DNA of 20,188 nucleotides from a virus (IMGVR_UViG_3300046095_000094:1-20188); one strand, 5' to 3'. Positions 6,217 through 14,554 are shown, numbered from the stretch's first letter. Program-made: numbers and translations. Notes: generated by a model not told the origin, from the sequence alone.

Positions 6217-6219
6217 ATA
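6213..6219 (+). promoter_or_regulatory. Putative late-type promoter element CTAAATA (site 3)
   Basis: The element contains the TAA stop (6214-6216) of the upstream gene. The predicted transcript start near 6225 lies at the foot of a perfect hairpin (6227-6251). It is placed to drive the run from the 274-aa gene through the large terminase. Confidence 0.5.
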
Positions 6220-6226
6220 GAACAGC

Positions 6227-6251
6227 AGCAACGGGACAGACTCCCGTTGCT
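6227..6251 (+). other. Perfect 10-bp hairpin at the predicted 5' end of a transcript
   Basis: AGCAACGGGA (6227-6236) pairs without mismatch with TCCCGTTGCT (6242-6251) around the five-base loop CAGAC. The following bases (TATGCATAG) contain no T-run, so it is unlikely to be a rho-independent terminator. It begins about two bases after the start predicted from site 3 and ends 28 bases before ATG 6279. A protective 5' stem-loop or a protein-binding site would fit. The alternative is a rho-type or weak terminator for the upstream unit. Confidence 0.5.
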
Positions 6252-6278
6252 TATGCATAGAAAATAAAGGAAAAGAAC

Positions 6279-7103
6279 ATGCAAAAATCAAACACTCCAG
6301 CGGACAATCCTTGGGATGCTCCAGTAGAAGCAACATCCGAGAAAGCTCCAGCAAAAACTCCCAAAGCAAGCAAGTCAAAAACAGAATGGATTGTAACTCC
6401 AGAAGTTGCAGCAGCACCTGTTGTCCCAGCAGCCACTAACGCTGGCGAATATGACTTAGAAGGCTTGATGACTGACTTCCCAACTGCAACAGACTTAGAA
6501 CGTTTTGTTTACGACGAAACTGGTATCGTATTAGCTCTTAAAGGTCGTGCCAACAAATTAAAGTATCAAGTTGCAATGGACGCACTTAACGGTGTTGCAG
6601 TTGATGCCAAGTATATTGGTAATGACAACCCTTACATTGACCGCACTGAATTAGTTCCCATTGACCCAATCAAGGAACCACCAGCACGTAGTTCTGCATT
6701 GCCAGATCGCAGCCAGGTTCAGAACGTATTCTTAAGCAACGTTATTCCTCATCCAGATGAAGAAGCACGAGCACAAGATAAAAAGGTCAGTATGTTGTTC
6801 CGCAAATACAACAACGGCATGATCAGTTATGAAACATTGGGTCCTTTAGAACAACGCCCATACGGTGAGAAGATTGACAAGTTTGGTCGCACACGTCCAG
6901 AAGTTATCAAGTGGGTTGATCCACGCACAGGTGAACAAGTTATCATGCGTGAAGATGGCACACTAACTCCACAAGGTAAACGTCTACGTGCTATGATGCA
7001 AACTTTCAAAGTTAACAAGAGCAACCAATGGGACACTTGGATTGACCGCGAATTTGTTTCGTTGAATGATGCAGTTGCACACAACCCATGGGATCTTAAG
7101 TAA
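6279..7103 (+). CDS. Uncharacterised phage protein (274 aa)
   Basis: Not recognised. The first 55 residues are a Lys/Ala/Pro-rich probably disordered arm (NPWDAPVEA, KTPKASKSK). Residues about 60-110 look alpha/beta (ATDLERFVYDETGIVLALKG, LKYQVAMDAL). The C-terminal half has conserved-looking charged motifs (RTRPEVIKWVDPRTGEQ, LTPQGKRLRAMM) and ends in PWDLK, partly echoing the NPWDAP near the N-terminus. AAAGGAAAAG sits before ATG 6279. The stop overlaps the next start (TAATG). It is the first gene after promoter site 3 in the packaging cluster, so a role in packaging or head assembly is plausible but unproven. Confidence 0.6.
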   Translation: MQKSNTPADNPWDAPVEATSEKAPAKTPKASKSKTEWIVTPEVAAAPVVPAATNAGEYDLEGLMTDFPTATDLERFVYDETGIVLALKGRANKLKYQVAMDALNGVAVDAKYIGNDNPYIDRTELVPIDPIKEPPARSSALPDRSQVQNVFLSNVIPHPDEEARAQDKKVSMLFRKYNNGMISYETLGPLEQRPYGEKIDKFGRTRPEVIKWVDPRTGEQVIMREDGTLTPQGKRLRAMMQTFKVNKSNQWDTWIDREFVSLNDAVAHNPWDLK

Positions 7104-7402
7104 TGAGCACTACTCCTGAGGCTCGCGATACAATTATTGACCAAGCCCAGCAAGAGCGTATGACTCGTGATACGCTTATTTTGCAAAAGGTCAACAGTGC
7201 TCACCGCGAAGCATTTATCCAAAAGTTTCCTGGACAATGTGAACACATTCTACGATTGATTGCTGAACGCTTGCAAGCCATTATGACTAACAAGCCGCCA
7301 GCACTTAACGATCCAGAAACATGGGCAGCTACGGCAGCGGAAATTGCTTCACTATCTGAAGCACTATACTACATCTATCAAGTTCACCGGGAGCAAAAAT
7401 GA
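7103..7402 (+). CDS. Small helical protein upstream of the large terminase (99 aa)
   Basis: The chain is almost wholly helical by composition (ARDTIIDQAQQERMTRDTLIL, CEHILRLIAERLQAIM, AATAAEIASLSEALYYIYQVHRE), with no metal or nucleotide motifs. It starts in the TAATG junction with the 274-aa gene and its stop overlaps the next start (ATGA), so three genes are coupled. Small terminase subunits are often helical proteins of about this size lying just before the large subunit, so this is a second candidate for that role besides the gene at 4332. I cannot decide between them from sequence alone. Confidence 0.6.
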   Translation: MSTTPEARDTIIDQAQQERMTRDTLILQKVNSAHREAFIQKFPGQCEHILRLIAERLQAIMTNKPPALNDPETWAATAAEIASLSEALYYIYQVHREQK

Positions 7403-7584
7403 CAAACATTGCATCTAATGAAGACAGCAGTTTTAATGTCACTGCTACTCCTGTTCCTACACTTGGCACACATATCACATTTCGTTTAGAAGAAGATGGT
7501 ATGGGCACAACTGAAATTGATTATGTGTTTGATCAATACGATCTAGAAAACTTAATCAATTATCTAACGCAATTTAAAGTATAA
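7399..7584 (+). CDS. Very small alpha/beta protein (61 aa), unknown function
   Basis: The second half reads as two strands and a helix (HITFRLEEDGMGTTEIDYVF then QYDLENLINYLTQF); the first 20 residues are polar. It is acidic and has no known motif. GGGAG (7389-7393) precedes the ATG, which overlaps the previous stop (ATGA), and the large terminase starts one base after its own stop. The coupling on both sides supports it as a real gene despite its length. Confidence 0.6.
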   Translation: MTNIASNEDSSFNVTATPVPTLGTHITFRLEEDGMGTTEIDYVFDQYDLENLINYLTQFKV

Positions 7585-7585
7585 G

Positions 7586-9211
7586 ATGATAGGCACAGAA
7601 ACCTTAATGGCTCGTGCCTTGCGTTATTCGCTCGATGATCAAGGCGTTGCACCTGAAACTTATCTAACCTGGCCTACCAATTTACAAAATGTAATGCAGG
7701 ACTTGGTTATAGGAGTAGCAGATGACATGAAGTATAATCAATTAAAATACTTTAGGCCATTTGATCATCAACTTACTTTCTTTGGCACAGGATCAAATAA
7801 AAGTAGTGAACGACGCGGCATTCTAGCCGCAAACCGTATTGGTAAAACAGTAAGCACATGTGCGGAAACAGCCATGCATCTAACAGGACAATATCCTGAA
7901 TGGTGGAATGGTCATCGTTTCAATAAGCCAATCACTTGTATGGTAGCAGGTGAAGGTTGGTCACAGGTTGCGCTTGTATTACAGAATGAACTGCTGGGAA
8001 CCCAAGATGTTAAGATTACAGAGAACTTAGGCACGGGTTTCGTTCCTCGCGACTGCATCGTTACAGACACTATGCGCAATGATGGTGCTAACTGTATTGG
8101 TGTAGAGATCAAACATGTAAGTGGCTCAAACAGCTACTTGCTATTTGCAAACTATACGCAGGAAGTTCGTCAGCTACAAGGTTTTAAATTGAACCTTGCA
8201 GTGTTTGATGAACAGCCACCAGATGACTTTTTCTCTGAAATCGTTACTAGAACTGCTACCACACAAGGTAAAGTGTTGTGTTCGTTTACACCACTTAAAG
8301 GCCTTAACGGTCTAGTATCAAAGTTTTGGAACAAAGAAGAAGGATATGAGTTTATTCGTGTAAGTTGGGATGATGTTCCAGAGTATGATCCCTGGGGCAT
8401 GCCATTCCTGCTGAAGGAGACTCGCCGTCAGTTAGAGCGTGATTACTTGCCACATGAACGTGAAGCACGTATTGCTGGTAAACCAGTTATGGGTAAAGGT
8501 GCTGTGTTCCAATTACGTGAATGGCCTACTTACACTACTGGTGAAATTGATTTTACACGCATACCAAACATCCATCGTGTTATTGCACTTGACTTAGGCT
8601 TGGTAAATGACCAAACAGTCATATCATTAATGTATTGGGAACCATATGAAAGAACAGCTTACTTACATAGACAAATTTGTGTGCAGGGCATTGAAGAAGC
8701 TGTGCCCTCTCAGTATATCAATCATTTACTTCGTCCTGAAGTGTTTGGCACTCCTATCGTTTTACCTGCTGATGCTAGCACTGCTGGCCGATACACAATG
8801 AGTAGTAACAGCATTCGTGAAATGTTTGAAAGCTATGAACTAAACGTATATCACAAAGCAATTATGAATCCCCCTGACCAAGAAGGTCGTGTAACTAATC
8901 ATAAGAGTTATGGTATCAACCAGATGCGCCAAATGTTAGAAGTTGGCAGTCTAATGATCAATGAAAATTGCACACAGTTTCTAAGTGACGCACGTAACTA
9001 TTACGTAGACTCACAAGGACGCTTCTCTGACCCAGACGACACCATTGACTCTGCACGTTATGCATTGCTGGCGTGCTTGCAAGGAATAGCTGAGCCGTGG
9101 GACAATAGAACACCACAGCAAAGAATGATGGCTGCAAGAGACAAGTATTACCGTCCAAAAGACGAATCTAACTTGCCAGCTTGGAAAAAGACAATGAACC
9201 CAGGAGGTTAA
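7586..9211 (+). CDS. terL: Terminase large subunit, ATPase and nuclease (541 aa)
   Basis: This is the DNA packaging motor that cuts concatemers and pumps DNA through the portal. The ATPase half shows a variant Walker A AANRIGKTVS (81-90, K87), Walker B NLAVFDEQ (203-210, D208 and catalytic E209) and coupling motif CSFTPLKGL (232-240). The linker REARIAGKPVMGKGAVF (292-308) is the G-x-P-x-x-G-x-G-x-V-F signature of phage terminases. The RNase H-like nuclease half has VIALDLGLVND (332-342, D336), LPADAS (393-398, D396) and DPDDTIDSARYA (482-493), giving the three acidic metal ligands. The length is normal. The start is one base after the upstream 61-aa gene, so it is probably coupled; no strong ribosome site is visible. 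Downstream are a small zinc-type protein and the portal. Confidence 0.95.
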   Translation: MIGTETLMARALRYSLDDQGVAPETYLTWPTNLQNVMQDLVIGVADDMKYNQLKYFRPFDHQLTFFGTGSNKSSERRGILAANRIGKTVSTCAETAMHLTGQYPEWWNGHRFNKPITCMVAGEGWSQVALVLQNELLGTQDVKITENLGTGFVPRDCIVTDTMRNDGANCIGVEIKHVSGSNSYLLFANYTQEVRQLQGFKLNLAVFDEQPPDDFFSEIVTRTATTQGKVLCSFTPLKGLNGLVSKFWNKEEGYEFIRVSWDDVPEYDPWGMPFLLKETRRQLERDYLPHEREARIAGKPVMGKGAVFQLREWPTYTTGEIDFTRIPNIHRVIALDLGLVNDQTVISLMYWEPYERTAYLHRQICVQGIEEAVPSQYINHLLRPEVFGTPIVLPADASTAGRYTMSSNSIREMFESYELNVYHKAIMNPPDQEGRVTNHKSYGINQMRQMLEVGSLMINENCTQFLSDARNYYVDSQGRFSDPDDTIDSARYALLACLQGIAEPWDNRTPQQRMMAARDKYYRPKDESNLPAWKKTMNPGG

Positions 9212-9457
9212 ATGAACAAAACAGGACGCTTTTTAACAACAGTGGGGGAACAACCCCCTGTTGTGCTATGTGAAGAACACGCTAAGGTGTTTGAAATGGC
9301 AATGGTAGCCAATGAAATACCACATACCATCTACGAGTTTGATGATGAAACGGAAAGCCAATACTGTCAAGCATGTGATTTGCAAGTGGCCAAAGCATAC
9401 GCAAAGCAAGTAGAAGATGCAAGCACTCCAAAGATTGTTATGCCAGGTGAATTTTGA
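9212..9457 (+). CDS. Small putative zinc-binding protein (81 aa)
   Basis: C20-x2-H23 (LCEEHAK) and C52-x2-C55 (YCQAC) are spaced like the two halves of a zinc knuckle, with a short alpha/beta stretch between (FEMAMVANEIPHTIYEFDDE). The family is not recognised. A near-ideal AGGAGG (9201-9206), the strongest ribosome binding site in the window, lies inside the end of the terminase gene, and ATG 9212 directly follows the terminase stop. The protein should therefore be made in larger amount than its neighbour. Zinc binding is inferred from cysteine spacing only. Confidence 0.65.
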   Translation: MNKTGRFLTTVGEQPPVVLCEEHAKVFEMAMVANEIPHTIYEFDDETESQYCQACDLQVAKAYAKQVEDASTPKIVMPGEF

Positions 9458-9462
9458 ATTGA

Positions 9463-9469
9463 CTAAATA
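9463..9469 (+). promoter_or_regulatory. Putative late-type promoter element CTAAATA (site 4, portal)
   Basis: The element lies in the 39-base gap before the portal gene, five bases after the upstream stop. The predicted start near 9475 leaves a leader of about 22 bases containing the portal ribosome site AAAAGGG (9479-9485). Confidence 0.5.
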
Positions 9470-9496
9470 AGTTATTAGAAAAGGGACCTCATACCA

Positions 9497-11773
9497 ATGT
9501 TAGATATTAAAAATATCCCAGTAGAGAACATCAATCAGAACAAAAAGATCAATGCCACTTTTGTTCGCATGAAAAACCAAATGGATGTCAAAATGGCATC
9601 TTATTTGCGCTACCTGGGCACAAAAAACGCTGTTAATAGAGCAAGTGATTATCACTACTTGTGCCTAGCAGTTACAGACTCTACTGCGCCAGTTAACGGC
9701 ATTGACTACATTCACCCAAGCGTTAAACCAGTTGTTGATTATGCAACAGCAGTTATTGCAAAGGGTCTTATGCCCAATGGTGAAATTAACTTTGACTTTG
9801 TAGCCGATGGTGAAGATGACGAAGCAGCCGCAAGACAAGCAACAAACATGGTTAGCAAAGTTGTTAACCAAATGAATGATCCACACTTTGTTTTAGAACG
9901 CTGGGTTATGGATGCTAACATGCACAAAAACGGTATGATGATGATTAAACCTGTGCGTGAACAAATTACTCGTTATGTTGAAACGTCAGGCACAAACGAT
10001 CAACTACGTGCATTTGAATTACAAGCTGCTGAATCGGGTTTAACTGCATTGCGTCAAAGCAAGCGTCGTGAAACAGTTGACATGATGAAAGTCATGGAAG
10101 AAGCTACACAATTACTAGGCGAACAAAAAACAGAATACGCCAAAGGTGTTGCACAACGTTTCATGATGGATTTAAATGAAGGCGAAGAAGCAGCACAACA
10201 ATTTGGTGCCGAAGGCGACAGCATTGTTCAAGGCAACTTAGACGAACAAGAATCAATTATCAACGATGCTATTGCTCGTAACACAACTTACAAAGCCAAG
10301 TATAAACTAACTGGCTATAACATTAACGTTAAGTTTCATCCTATTGCACAACACTATTGGATTTGCGATCCAACAGTTCCTGAAATGAAAGATCAACCAT
10401 TCTGTGGTTACTACGATCCAATGAGCATTCAGGAAGCAATGGACTTGTATCCAGACATTGACTTAGAGCAGTTCCGTGTTCACGCAGAATACAACATGAA
10501 CGGTGCTTACCAAGCTGGTTCAGTATTAAACAACTTGGCTATCCATGCACGTGACTCAGTTCCAGTTATGGGTATTCCGGTAAGTTCAGCAGCAAGTGCT
10601 GATCCAGACAGCCGCCAAGTGTCTATTGTTACAGTATGGAACAAGTATGACATTGATGGTGATGGCGAACTAGAACTAGTGGAATTGATTTATTCTGGTA
10701 GCTACATTATCTCTGCTCGTGAAGTAGAGTTTATCCCAGTTGCTAACATGTGTCCAAAGCCATTGCCAGGCAACTTCTATGGTATGAGTATTGCTGAGTC
10801 AGTTATTCCAATGCAGGAATACAACACATCCGCAGCTCGTGCAGAAATTCAATTGGGCTTGCTAACAGCTACTCCACGTATTGGTGTTAAGCCTGACCGT
10901 GTTGACTTTGAAATGATGCAAGATGGCGAATCAGCAATCTTTATCCTGGACTCAAAATTTGACCCAGCCAAAGACATTTACCAAATGCCACCTCCTTCTG
11001 GCAACTTGCAATTCTTAGAAGTTGCAATGAACCGTATCCAACAAGATACAATGGCCATGGTTGGTATGACTACTCCACAAGATGTATTCAATCCAGAAGT
11101 AATGGCTCCTGGTAACTCAGGCATTAAGTTGCAAATGGCTCTAAGCCCTAACCAAATTATTCAAGACAACACAGTTCGTAACGCTGCTGAAGGCTTACGT
11201 GAAGCGTTGTGGTTGGTATGGCGCACATTGATCCAATACGGTGACGACTACGGCGTTAAGAAATTAGCTGCCACTTGCCACCCAGACAAGAAAGCTGAGT
11301 TCTTAGACTACCTAGCATGGGATGACATGAACTTCTGTGATCGTAAGCAATTACACTTAGAACTTGCATTAGGCATGAAGTCTGAAGAAAACGCATTGGG
11401 TCGCTTACAAATCATCCAAAAGTGCCAAACTGATTTATATCAAATGGTTCAAGGTATGGCTGCTAGCGGTTCAATGACTCCTGAAATTTACAAGAAAGTT
11501 AAAAAGCCATTTGCTGATACGCTGTATGTGCTTGGCGTTAAAGACTGCAACTCATACTTGCCAACAGATGATGAAGTTGTTGCTATGATTGAAGCAGGAC
11601 AAAAAGCCTCAGCTAACAAGGGCCCAAGCCCAGTAGATCAGAAGGATCTAAGTGTTGCTAAATTGAATGAAGTTAAAGCACAGCAAATTGCCGCAGAAGT
11701 TGCAGGTCAAGACGCTGAAAGCCAATTAGACTTTATGTCAATGGCCGCAGGTGATCCAAAAGTTTACAGTTAA
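9497..11773 (+). CDS. Portal protein, P22 gp1-like (758 aa)
   Basis: The portal is the 12-subunit ring at the capsid vertex through which DNA enters and leaves. Features of the large podovirus-type portals: SDYHYLCLAVTDSTAPVNGIDY early on, an acidic Ala-rich segment, then the core with GNFYGMSIAES (about 425-435), AARAEIQLGLLTATPRIGV and a long helical part rich in PNQIIQDNTVRNAAEGLREALW. The length of 758 is close to P22 gp1 (725). Residues around 170-265 are a charged, repetitive helical region; the C-terminal 60 residues are helical and Gln/Ala-rich. The gene stands between the terminase cluster and the scaffold, as in many head modules. ATG 9497 follows AAAAGGG with an 11-base gap. Confidence 0.9.
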   Translation: MLDIKNIPVENINQNKKINATFVRMKNQMDVKMASYLRYLGTKNAVNRASDYHYLCLAVTDSTAPVNGIDYIHPSVKPVVDYATAVIAKGLMPNGEINFDFVADGEDDEAAARQATNMVSKVVNQMNDPHFVLERWVMDANMHKNGMMMIKPVREQITRYVETSGTNDQLRAFELQAAESGLTALRQSKRRETVDMMKVMEEATQLLGEQKTEYAKGVAQRFMMDLNEGEEAAQQFGAEGDSIVQGNLDEQESIINDAIARNTTYKAKYKLTGYNINVKFHPIAQHYWICDPTVPEMKDQPFCGYYDPMSIQEAMDLYPDIDLEQFRVHAEYNMNGAYQAGSVLNNLAIHARDSVPVMGIPVSSAASADPDSRQVSIVTVWNKYDIDGDGELELVELIYSGSYIISAREVEFIPVANMCPKPLPGNFYGMSIAESVIPMQEYNTSAARAEIQLGLLTATPRIGVKPDRVDFEMMQDGESAIFILDSKFDPAKDIYQMPPPSGNLQFLEVAMNRIQQDTMAMVGMTTPQDVFNPEVMAPGNSGIKLQMALSPNQIIQDNTVRNAAEGLREALWLVWRTLIQYGDDYGVKKLAATCHPDKKAEFLDYLAWDDMNFCDRKQLHLELALGMKSEENALGRLQIIQKCQTDLYQMVQGMAASGSMTPEIYKKVKKPFADTLYVLGVKDCNSYLPTDDEVVAMIEAGQKASANKGPSPVDQKDLSVAKLNEVKAQQIAAEVAGQDAESQLDFMSMAAGDPKVYS

Positions 11774-11793
11774 GAATTTAAAAAGGAAAAGCA

Positions 11794-12138
11794 ATGATTA
11801 GTGAAGAAGCAGTAGACGCTTACAATAGACGTCTAACAATTGATACAAGTAACCCAAAGAAACTTACGCCAAGTCAACGAGATGCTGTGAAGAGCTATGG
11901 CTCCCAGGCAGAAGCATTAATGAAGAATCGTGAATTGGCTATGTTTATACATCACTTCAAATTTGAAGTAAATGATGTAATGGCAAATATTAGAACACAT
12001 TCAGAGGAAGCAAATGCAGAACGTATTGCACTTGCCAATCAGCTCTCTGGCATTGACAGTTTTGTAAACACATTAAAAAGTGCAATTTACAAACGAAATA
12101 TGCTGATCAAAGCAGAAGCCTCGGAATCAAAAGACTAA
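11794..12138 (+). CDS. Small helical protein between portal and scaffold (114 aa), unknown function
   Basis: The sequence is charged and helical throughout, with a probable coiled segment from about residue 47 to 108 (ELAMFIHHFKFEVNDVMANI, ERIALANQLSGIDSFVNTLK). It has no cysteines or enzyme motifs. AAAAAGGAAAA before ATG 11794 is a good ribosome site. The stop TAA (12136-12138) lies inside the next CTAAATA element. The place between portal and scaffold suggests a minor head-assembly protein. The family is not recognised. Confidence 0.6.
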   Translation: MISEEAVDAYNRRLTIDTSNPKKLTPSQRDAVKSYGSQAEALMKNRELAMFIHHFKFEVNDVMANIRTHSEEANAERIALANQLSGIDSFVNTLKSAIYKRNMLIKAEASESKD

Positions 12139-12141
12139 ATA
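12135..12141 (+). promoter_or_regulatory. Putative late-type promoter element CTAAATA (site 5, scaffold and capsid)
   Basis: CTAAATAAAAGTA (12135-12147) is identical over 13 bases to site 1, and the TAA stop of the upstream gene is embedded in it. It is placed to drive the scaffold and major capsid genes, which need the highest expression and end at the strong terminator at 14581. Confidence 0.55.
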
Positions 12142-12163
12142 AAAGTAGAGGTAACCGCAAGGC

Positions 12164-12180
12164 CCTTTTACAATTAAAGG
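12164..12180 (+). promoter_or_regulatory. Leader stem that would mask the scaffold ribosome binding site
   Basis: CCTTT (12164-12168) can pair with AAAGG (12176-12180), the core of the AAAGGA ribosome site of the scaffold gene, across a seven-base loop. The stem has only five pairs, so any effect on translation would be modest. Confidence 0.25.
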
Positions 12181-12187
12181 ATAGAAA

Positions 12188-13351
12188 ATGACAGACACGA
12201 TCATCCCTAACGCTCCCCAGAGCGCGGGCACTGAACAAAGTGCAGTTCCAAGTTTAGACTCAATAGCACAGAAAATGACCGCGATGCGAAATGAAACATT
12301 GCGTAATCAAATCCGTCCTACTGAACAAACTGCAACAGGAGCAGAAGTAGAGGAAGATACTTCCAGCCCTGTGGCACCCAGCGATACAGCTGAAGCCGAA
12401 GTTGTTGAAACTAACGACACTGAATATGCTAGCGACAATCAAGAAGCAGAAGCCCATGAAGATGTAAGCTCTGATAGTAATGATTCTAGTGCAGAAGAAC
12501 TAATTGACTTCATTGAATTTGCAGATAGTAATCCTAATGCAAAGTTCAAGTTCATGAAAAATGGAAAAGAAGTTGTTATTGATGCCAAGAAAGCCGCAGC
12601 CATTTTAGGTCAGGGATCAGCAATACACGAAGAAGCACGCCAACTGAAGATTGACCGCGCAGAGTTTGATGAATATATCAACGATGTTCGCTCTAGACAA
12701 GAAGGTTTGACTCTAGCGATGGAATTCACCGTGCAACCAAAATTGCAGAAAGCATATGACGAGATTCTTAAAACGCAATCTTATCAAACAACTTTCCAAC
12801 AACAGTTAGCACAAACCCGTGATCCAGCACAAGTTGCAAGGATCCAAGCAAGTATGCAACAGAATGAACAATACATTCGTCAGCAACAACAGACTATTGG
12901 TCAGTTGAAACCAGCTGTAGATCAGTTCAGACAAGTGCGTGCTCAGCAGGTAACAGAGCGCTTAGATCATGCTCGCAAGGGCTTCAAAGACAAGGATTTG
13001 AAAAATGAATTTGTCTATAATGAAGTTCGCGACAAGCTAAGTAAACTGTGGCCCGAAGCTAAAGGTGAAATCATTCCTGGAGTTTCTAATATTGACTTGC
13101 TGTCAAGTGATGAAGGTTTATTAAGCCTAGTCCGTGACGGTTTGCGATACAGAGATAAACCAACTACTAAGTCTGCAGGGAGCTCAATGGCAGCATTGAC
13201 TCAACGTAAAGGTTCAACCGCACAGCGCAGCAGTGGTGATAGTGATATCAGTAAACTTCGTGAACAAGCCAAAGGCGGCGATAAAAAAGCCGCAGACAAC
13301 CTCTTAGTAGCTCAGTTGCAAAGATTGCGACAGGGAAGAGGCGGAAGATAA
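12188..13351 (+). CDS. Putative capsid scaffolding protein (387 aa)
   Basis: Position directly before the major capsid gene and composition fit a scaffold, the internal protein that guides procapsid assembly and then leaves. The N-terminal 110 residues are strongly acidic and probably disordered. A short alpha/beta patch (AKFKFMKNGKEVVIDAKKAAAIL, about 118-140) follows, then long Gln-rich helices (QPKLQKAYDEILKTQ to QVTERLDHARKG). The C-terminus is basic (LREQAKGGDKKAA, ending RLRQGRGGR), as expected for a capsid-binding tail. Sequence identity to known scaffolds cannot be judged by eye, since this class diverges quickly. AAAGGA (12176-12181) precedes the ATG. Confidence 0.75.
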   Translation: MTDTIIPNAPQSAGTEQSAVPSLDSIAQKMTAMRNETLRNQIRPTEQTATGAEVEEDTSSPVAPSDTAEAEVVETNDTEYASDNQEAEAHEDVSSDSNDSSAEELIDFIEFADSNPNAKFKFMKNGKEVVIDAKKAAAILGQGSAIHEEARQLKIDRAEFDEYINDVRSRQEGLTLAMEFTVQPKLQKAYDEILKTQSYQTTFQQQLAQTRDPAQVARIQASMQQNEQYIRQQQQTIGQLKPAVDQFRQVRAQQVTERLDHARKGFKDKDLKNEFVYNEVRDKLSKLWPEAKGEIIPGVSNIDLLSSDEGLLSLVRDGLRYRDKPTTKSAGSSMAALTQRKGSTAQRSSGDSDISKLREQAKGGDKKAADNLLVAQLQRLRQGRGGR

Positions 13352-13378
13352 TAACCATAATTTAAAGGAAAAATAATC

Positions 13379-14554
13379 ATGGCGGAAATTACTACGAGTC
13401 AGATTGGTAACGGCACTACAGCTTATGGCAGTGACATCGTTGTCAAAGACTTAGACCTAGATGTGTCTAACCGTGTTAAAGATGACACACCTGTATTGAA
13501 CATGGCAATGTCTAAAAAGCGTAAAGTTAACTCTACTTTGCCTTTGTGGACAGACGATATCTATCGTGCTCCAGCAGTTCAAGCGCAAGTTGAAGGCGCA
13601 GCAGTTGCAACAAGTCAAGGCGAGTCAAACTCTCGTTTCAACTTGGGTAACTACACACAAATTTTCAGCACAGTTATTGCATCAAGCGGCACAGCTCGCG
13701 CAGTTATGCAAGCTGGTGGCGATCCACAAGCATACCAAGAAGTTAAGCAATTGATTGAATTGATGTTTGACGTTGAAATGCAATTGGTTCGTAACGACCA
13801 AATCGGCACAAAGTATGCTGGTCAAACTGGTTCAGCTTCTGGCTTGCCAAGTGGTCAAACTGGTCGTCGTATGGGTTCATTGGCTTCTTTCGCAGGCACA
13901 ATGTCTTTCAATACAACTTCTGGCACATTAAGCGGTTTGGATACATTCACAAACAACGAATCTACAGACAGTGCGTCTCAAGGTTCTAACGTTTTGAACA
14001 TCAACGCTAACGGTAGCAACTTCTACTCTGGCACATTTACTAACCAGTATTTCTCTCCAGCGTTATACAAGCAGTTGGTTACAGTTGCTGAACAACGTTA
14101 CAATGCGAAAATCCGCACTGTAGTTGCTCCAACAAGCCTACGCACTTCGATCAGTGACAACATTGCTCAATCACGTGGTATCAACCGTGTTGATTCTGCT
14201 CGTGGTGACACGATTCAGACTTACGAAGGTGACTTCAACTACAGCTACGAAATTCACGATTCTTGGATCATGGATCAAGCTGGTGTTTCTAACAGCATCT
14301 ACTTCTTGAACGAAGACGTAGTTCAGTGGGGTTCATTGCGTGATCTAGGTCCAAACAACGAAGTGTTCTCGAACGCTGACGCTAGTTTAGATCAGTTCAT
14401 CATGGAAGGAACATTGATTGTTCGTAACCCAGCTGGTGTTGGTATGTTGAACAACATCACAGCAGGCACAACTGCACAAGCCTCTTTACCAGGTGCTCGC
14501 CCAGCGGCATTGGTTCAGCGTGTAAACAGCGGTGCTGGCGACGTTACTCCTTAA
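13379..14554 (+). CDS. Major capsid protein, SU10/DUF5309-like (391 aa)
   Basis: This protein forms the icosahedral or elongated head shell. The family pattern is visible: an N-terminal arm with DLDVSNRVKDDTPVLNMA, then LPLWTDDIYRAPAVQAQVEG, FNLGNYTQIFSTVIASSGTARA, a helix VKQLIELMFDVEMQLVRND and a C-terminal domain with YEGDFNYSYEIHDSWIMD. This order is that of the DUF5309 proteins, which include the phage SU10 capsid, with the HK97 fold. Codon choice is noticeably biased (many GTT, GCT, AAC, CGT), as expected for the most abundant virion protein. AAAGGA precedes ATG 13379. The gene follows the scaffold by 27 bases and is closed by a strong terminator. Confidence 0.88.
   Translation: MAEITTSQIGNGTTAYGSDIVVKDLDLDVSNRVKDDTPVLNMAMSKKRKVNSTLPLWTDDIYRAPAVQAQVEGAAVATSQGESNSRFNLGNYTQIFSTVIASSGTARAVMQAGGDPQAYQEVKQLIELMFDVEMQLVRNDQIGTKYAGQTGSASGLPSGQTGRRMGSLASFAGTMSFNTTSGTLSGLDTFTNNESTDSASQGSNVLNINANGSNFYSGTFTNQYFSPALYKQLVTVAEQRYNAKIRTVVAPTSLRTSISDNIAQSRGINRVDSARGDTIQTYEGDFNYSYEIHDSWIMDQAGVSNSIYFLNEDVVQWGSLRDLGPNNEVFSNADASLDQFIMEGTLIVRNPAGVGMLNNITAGTTAQASLPGARPAALVQRVNSGAGDVTP

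Noticed and set aside
7741-7796. Further promoter-like words in the terminase gene (TTAAAATAC, TCAAATAAAAG)
   Set aside because: Both lack the exact TAAATA core, lie inside conserved coding sequence and precede no gene start.
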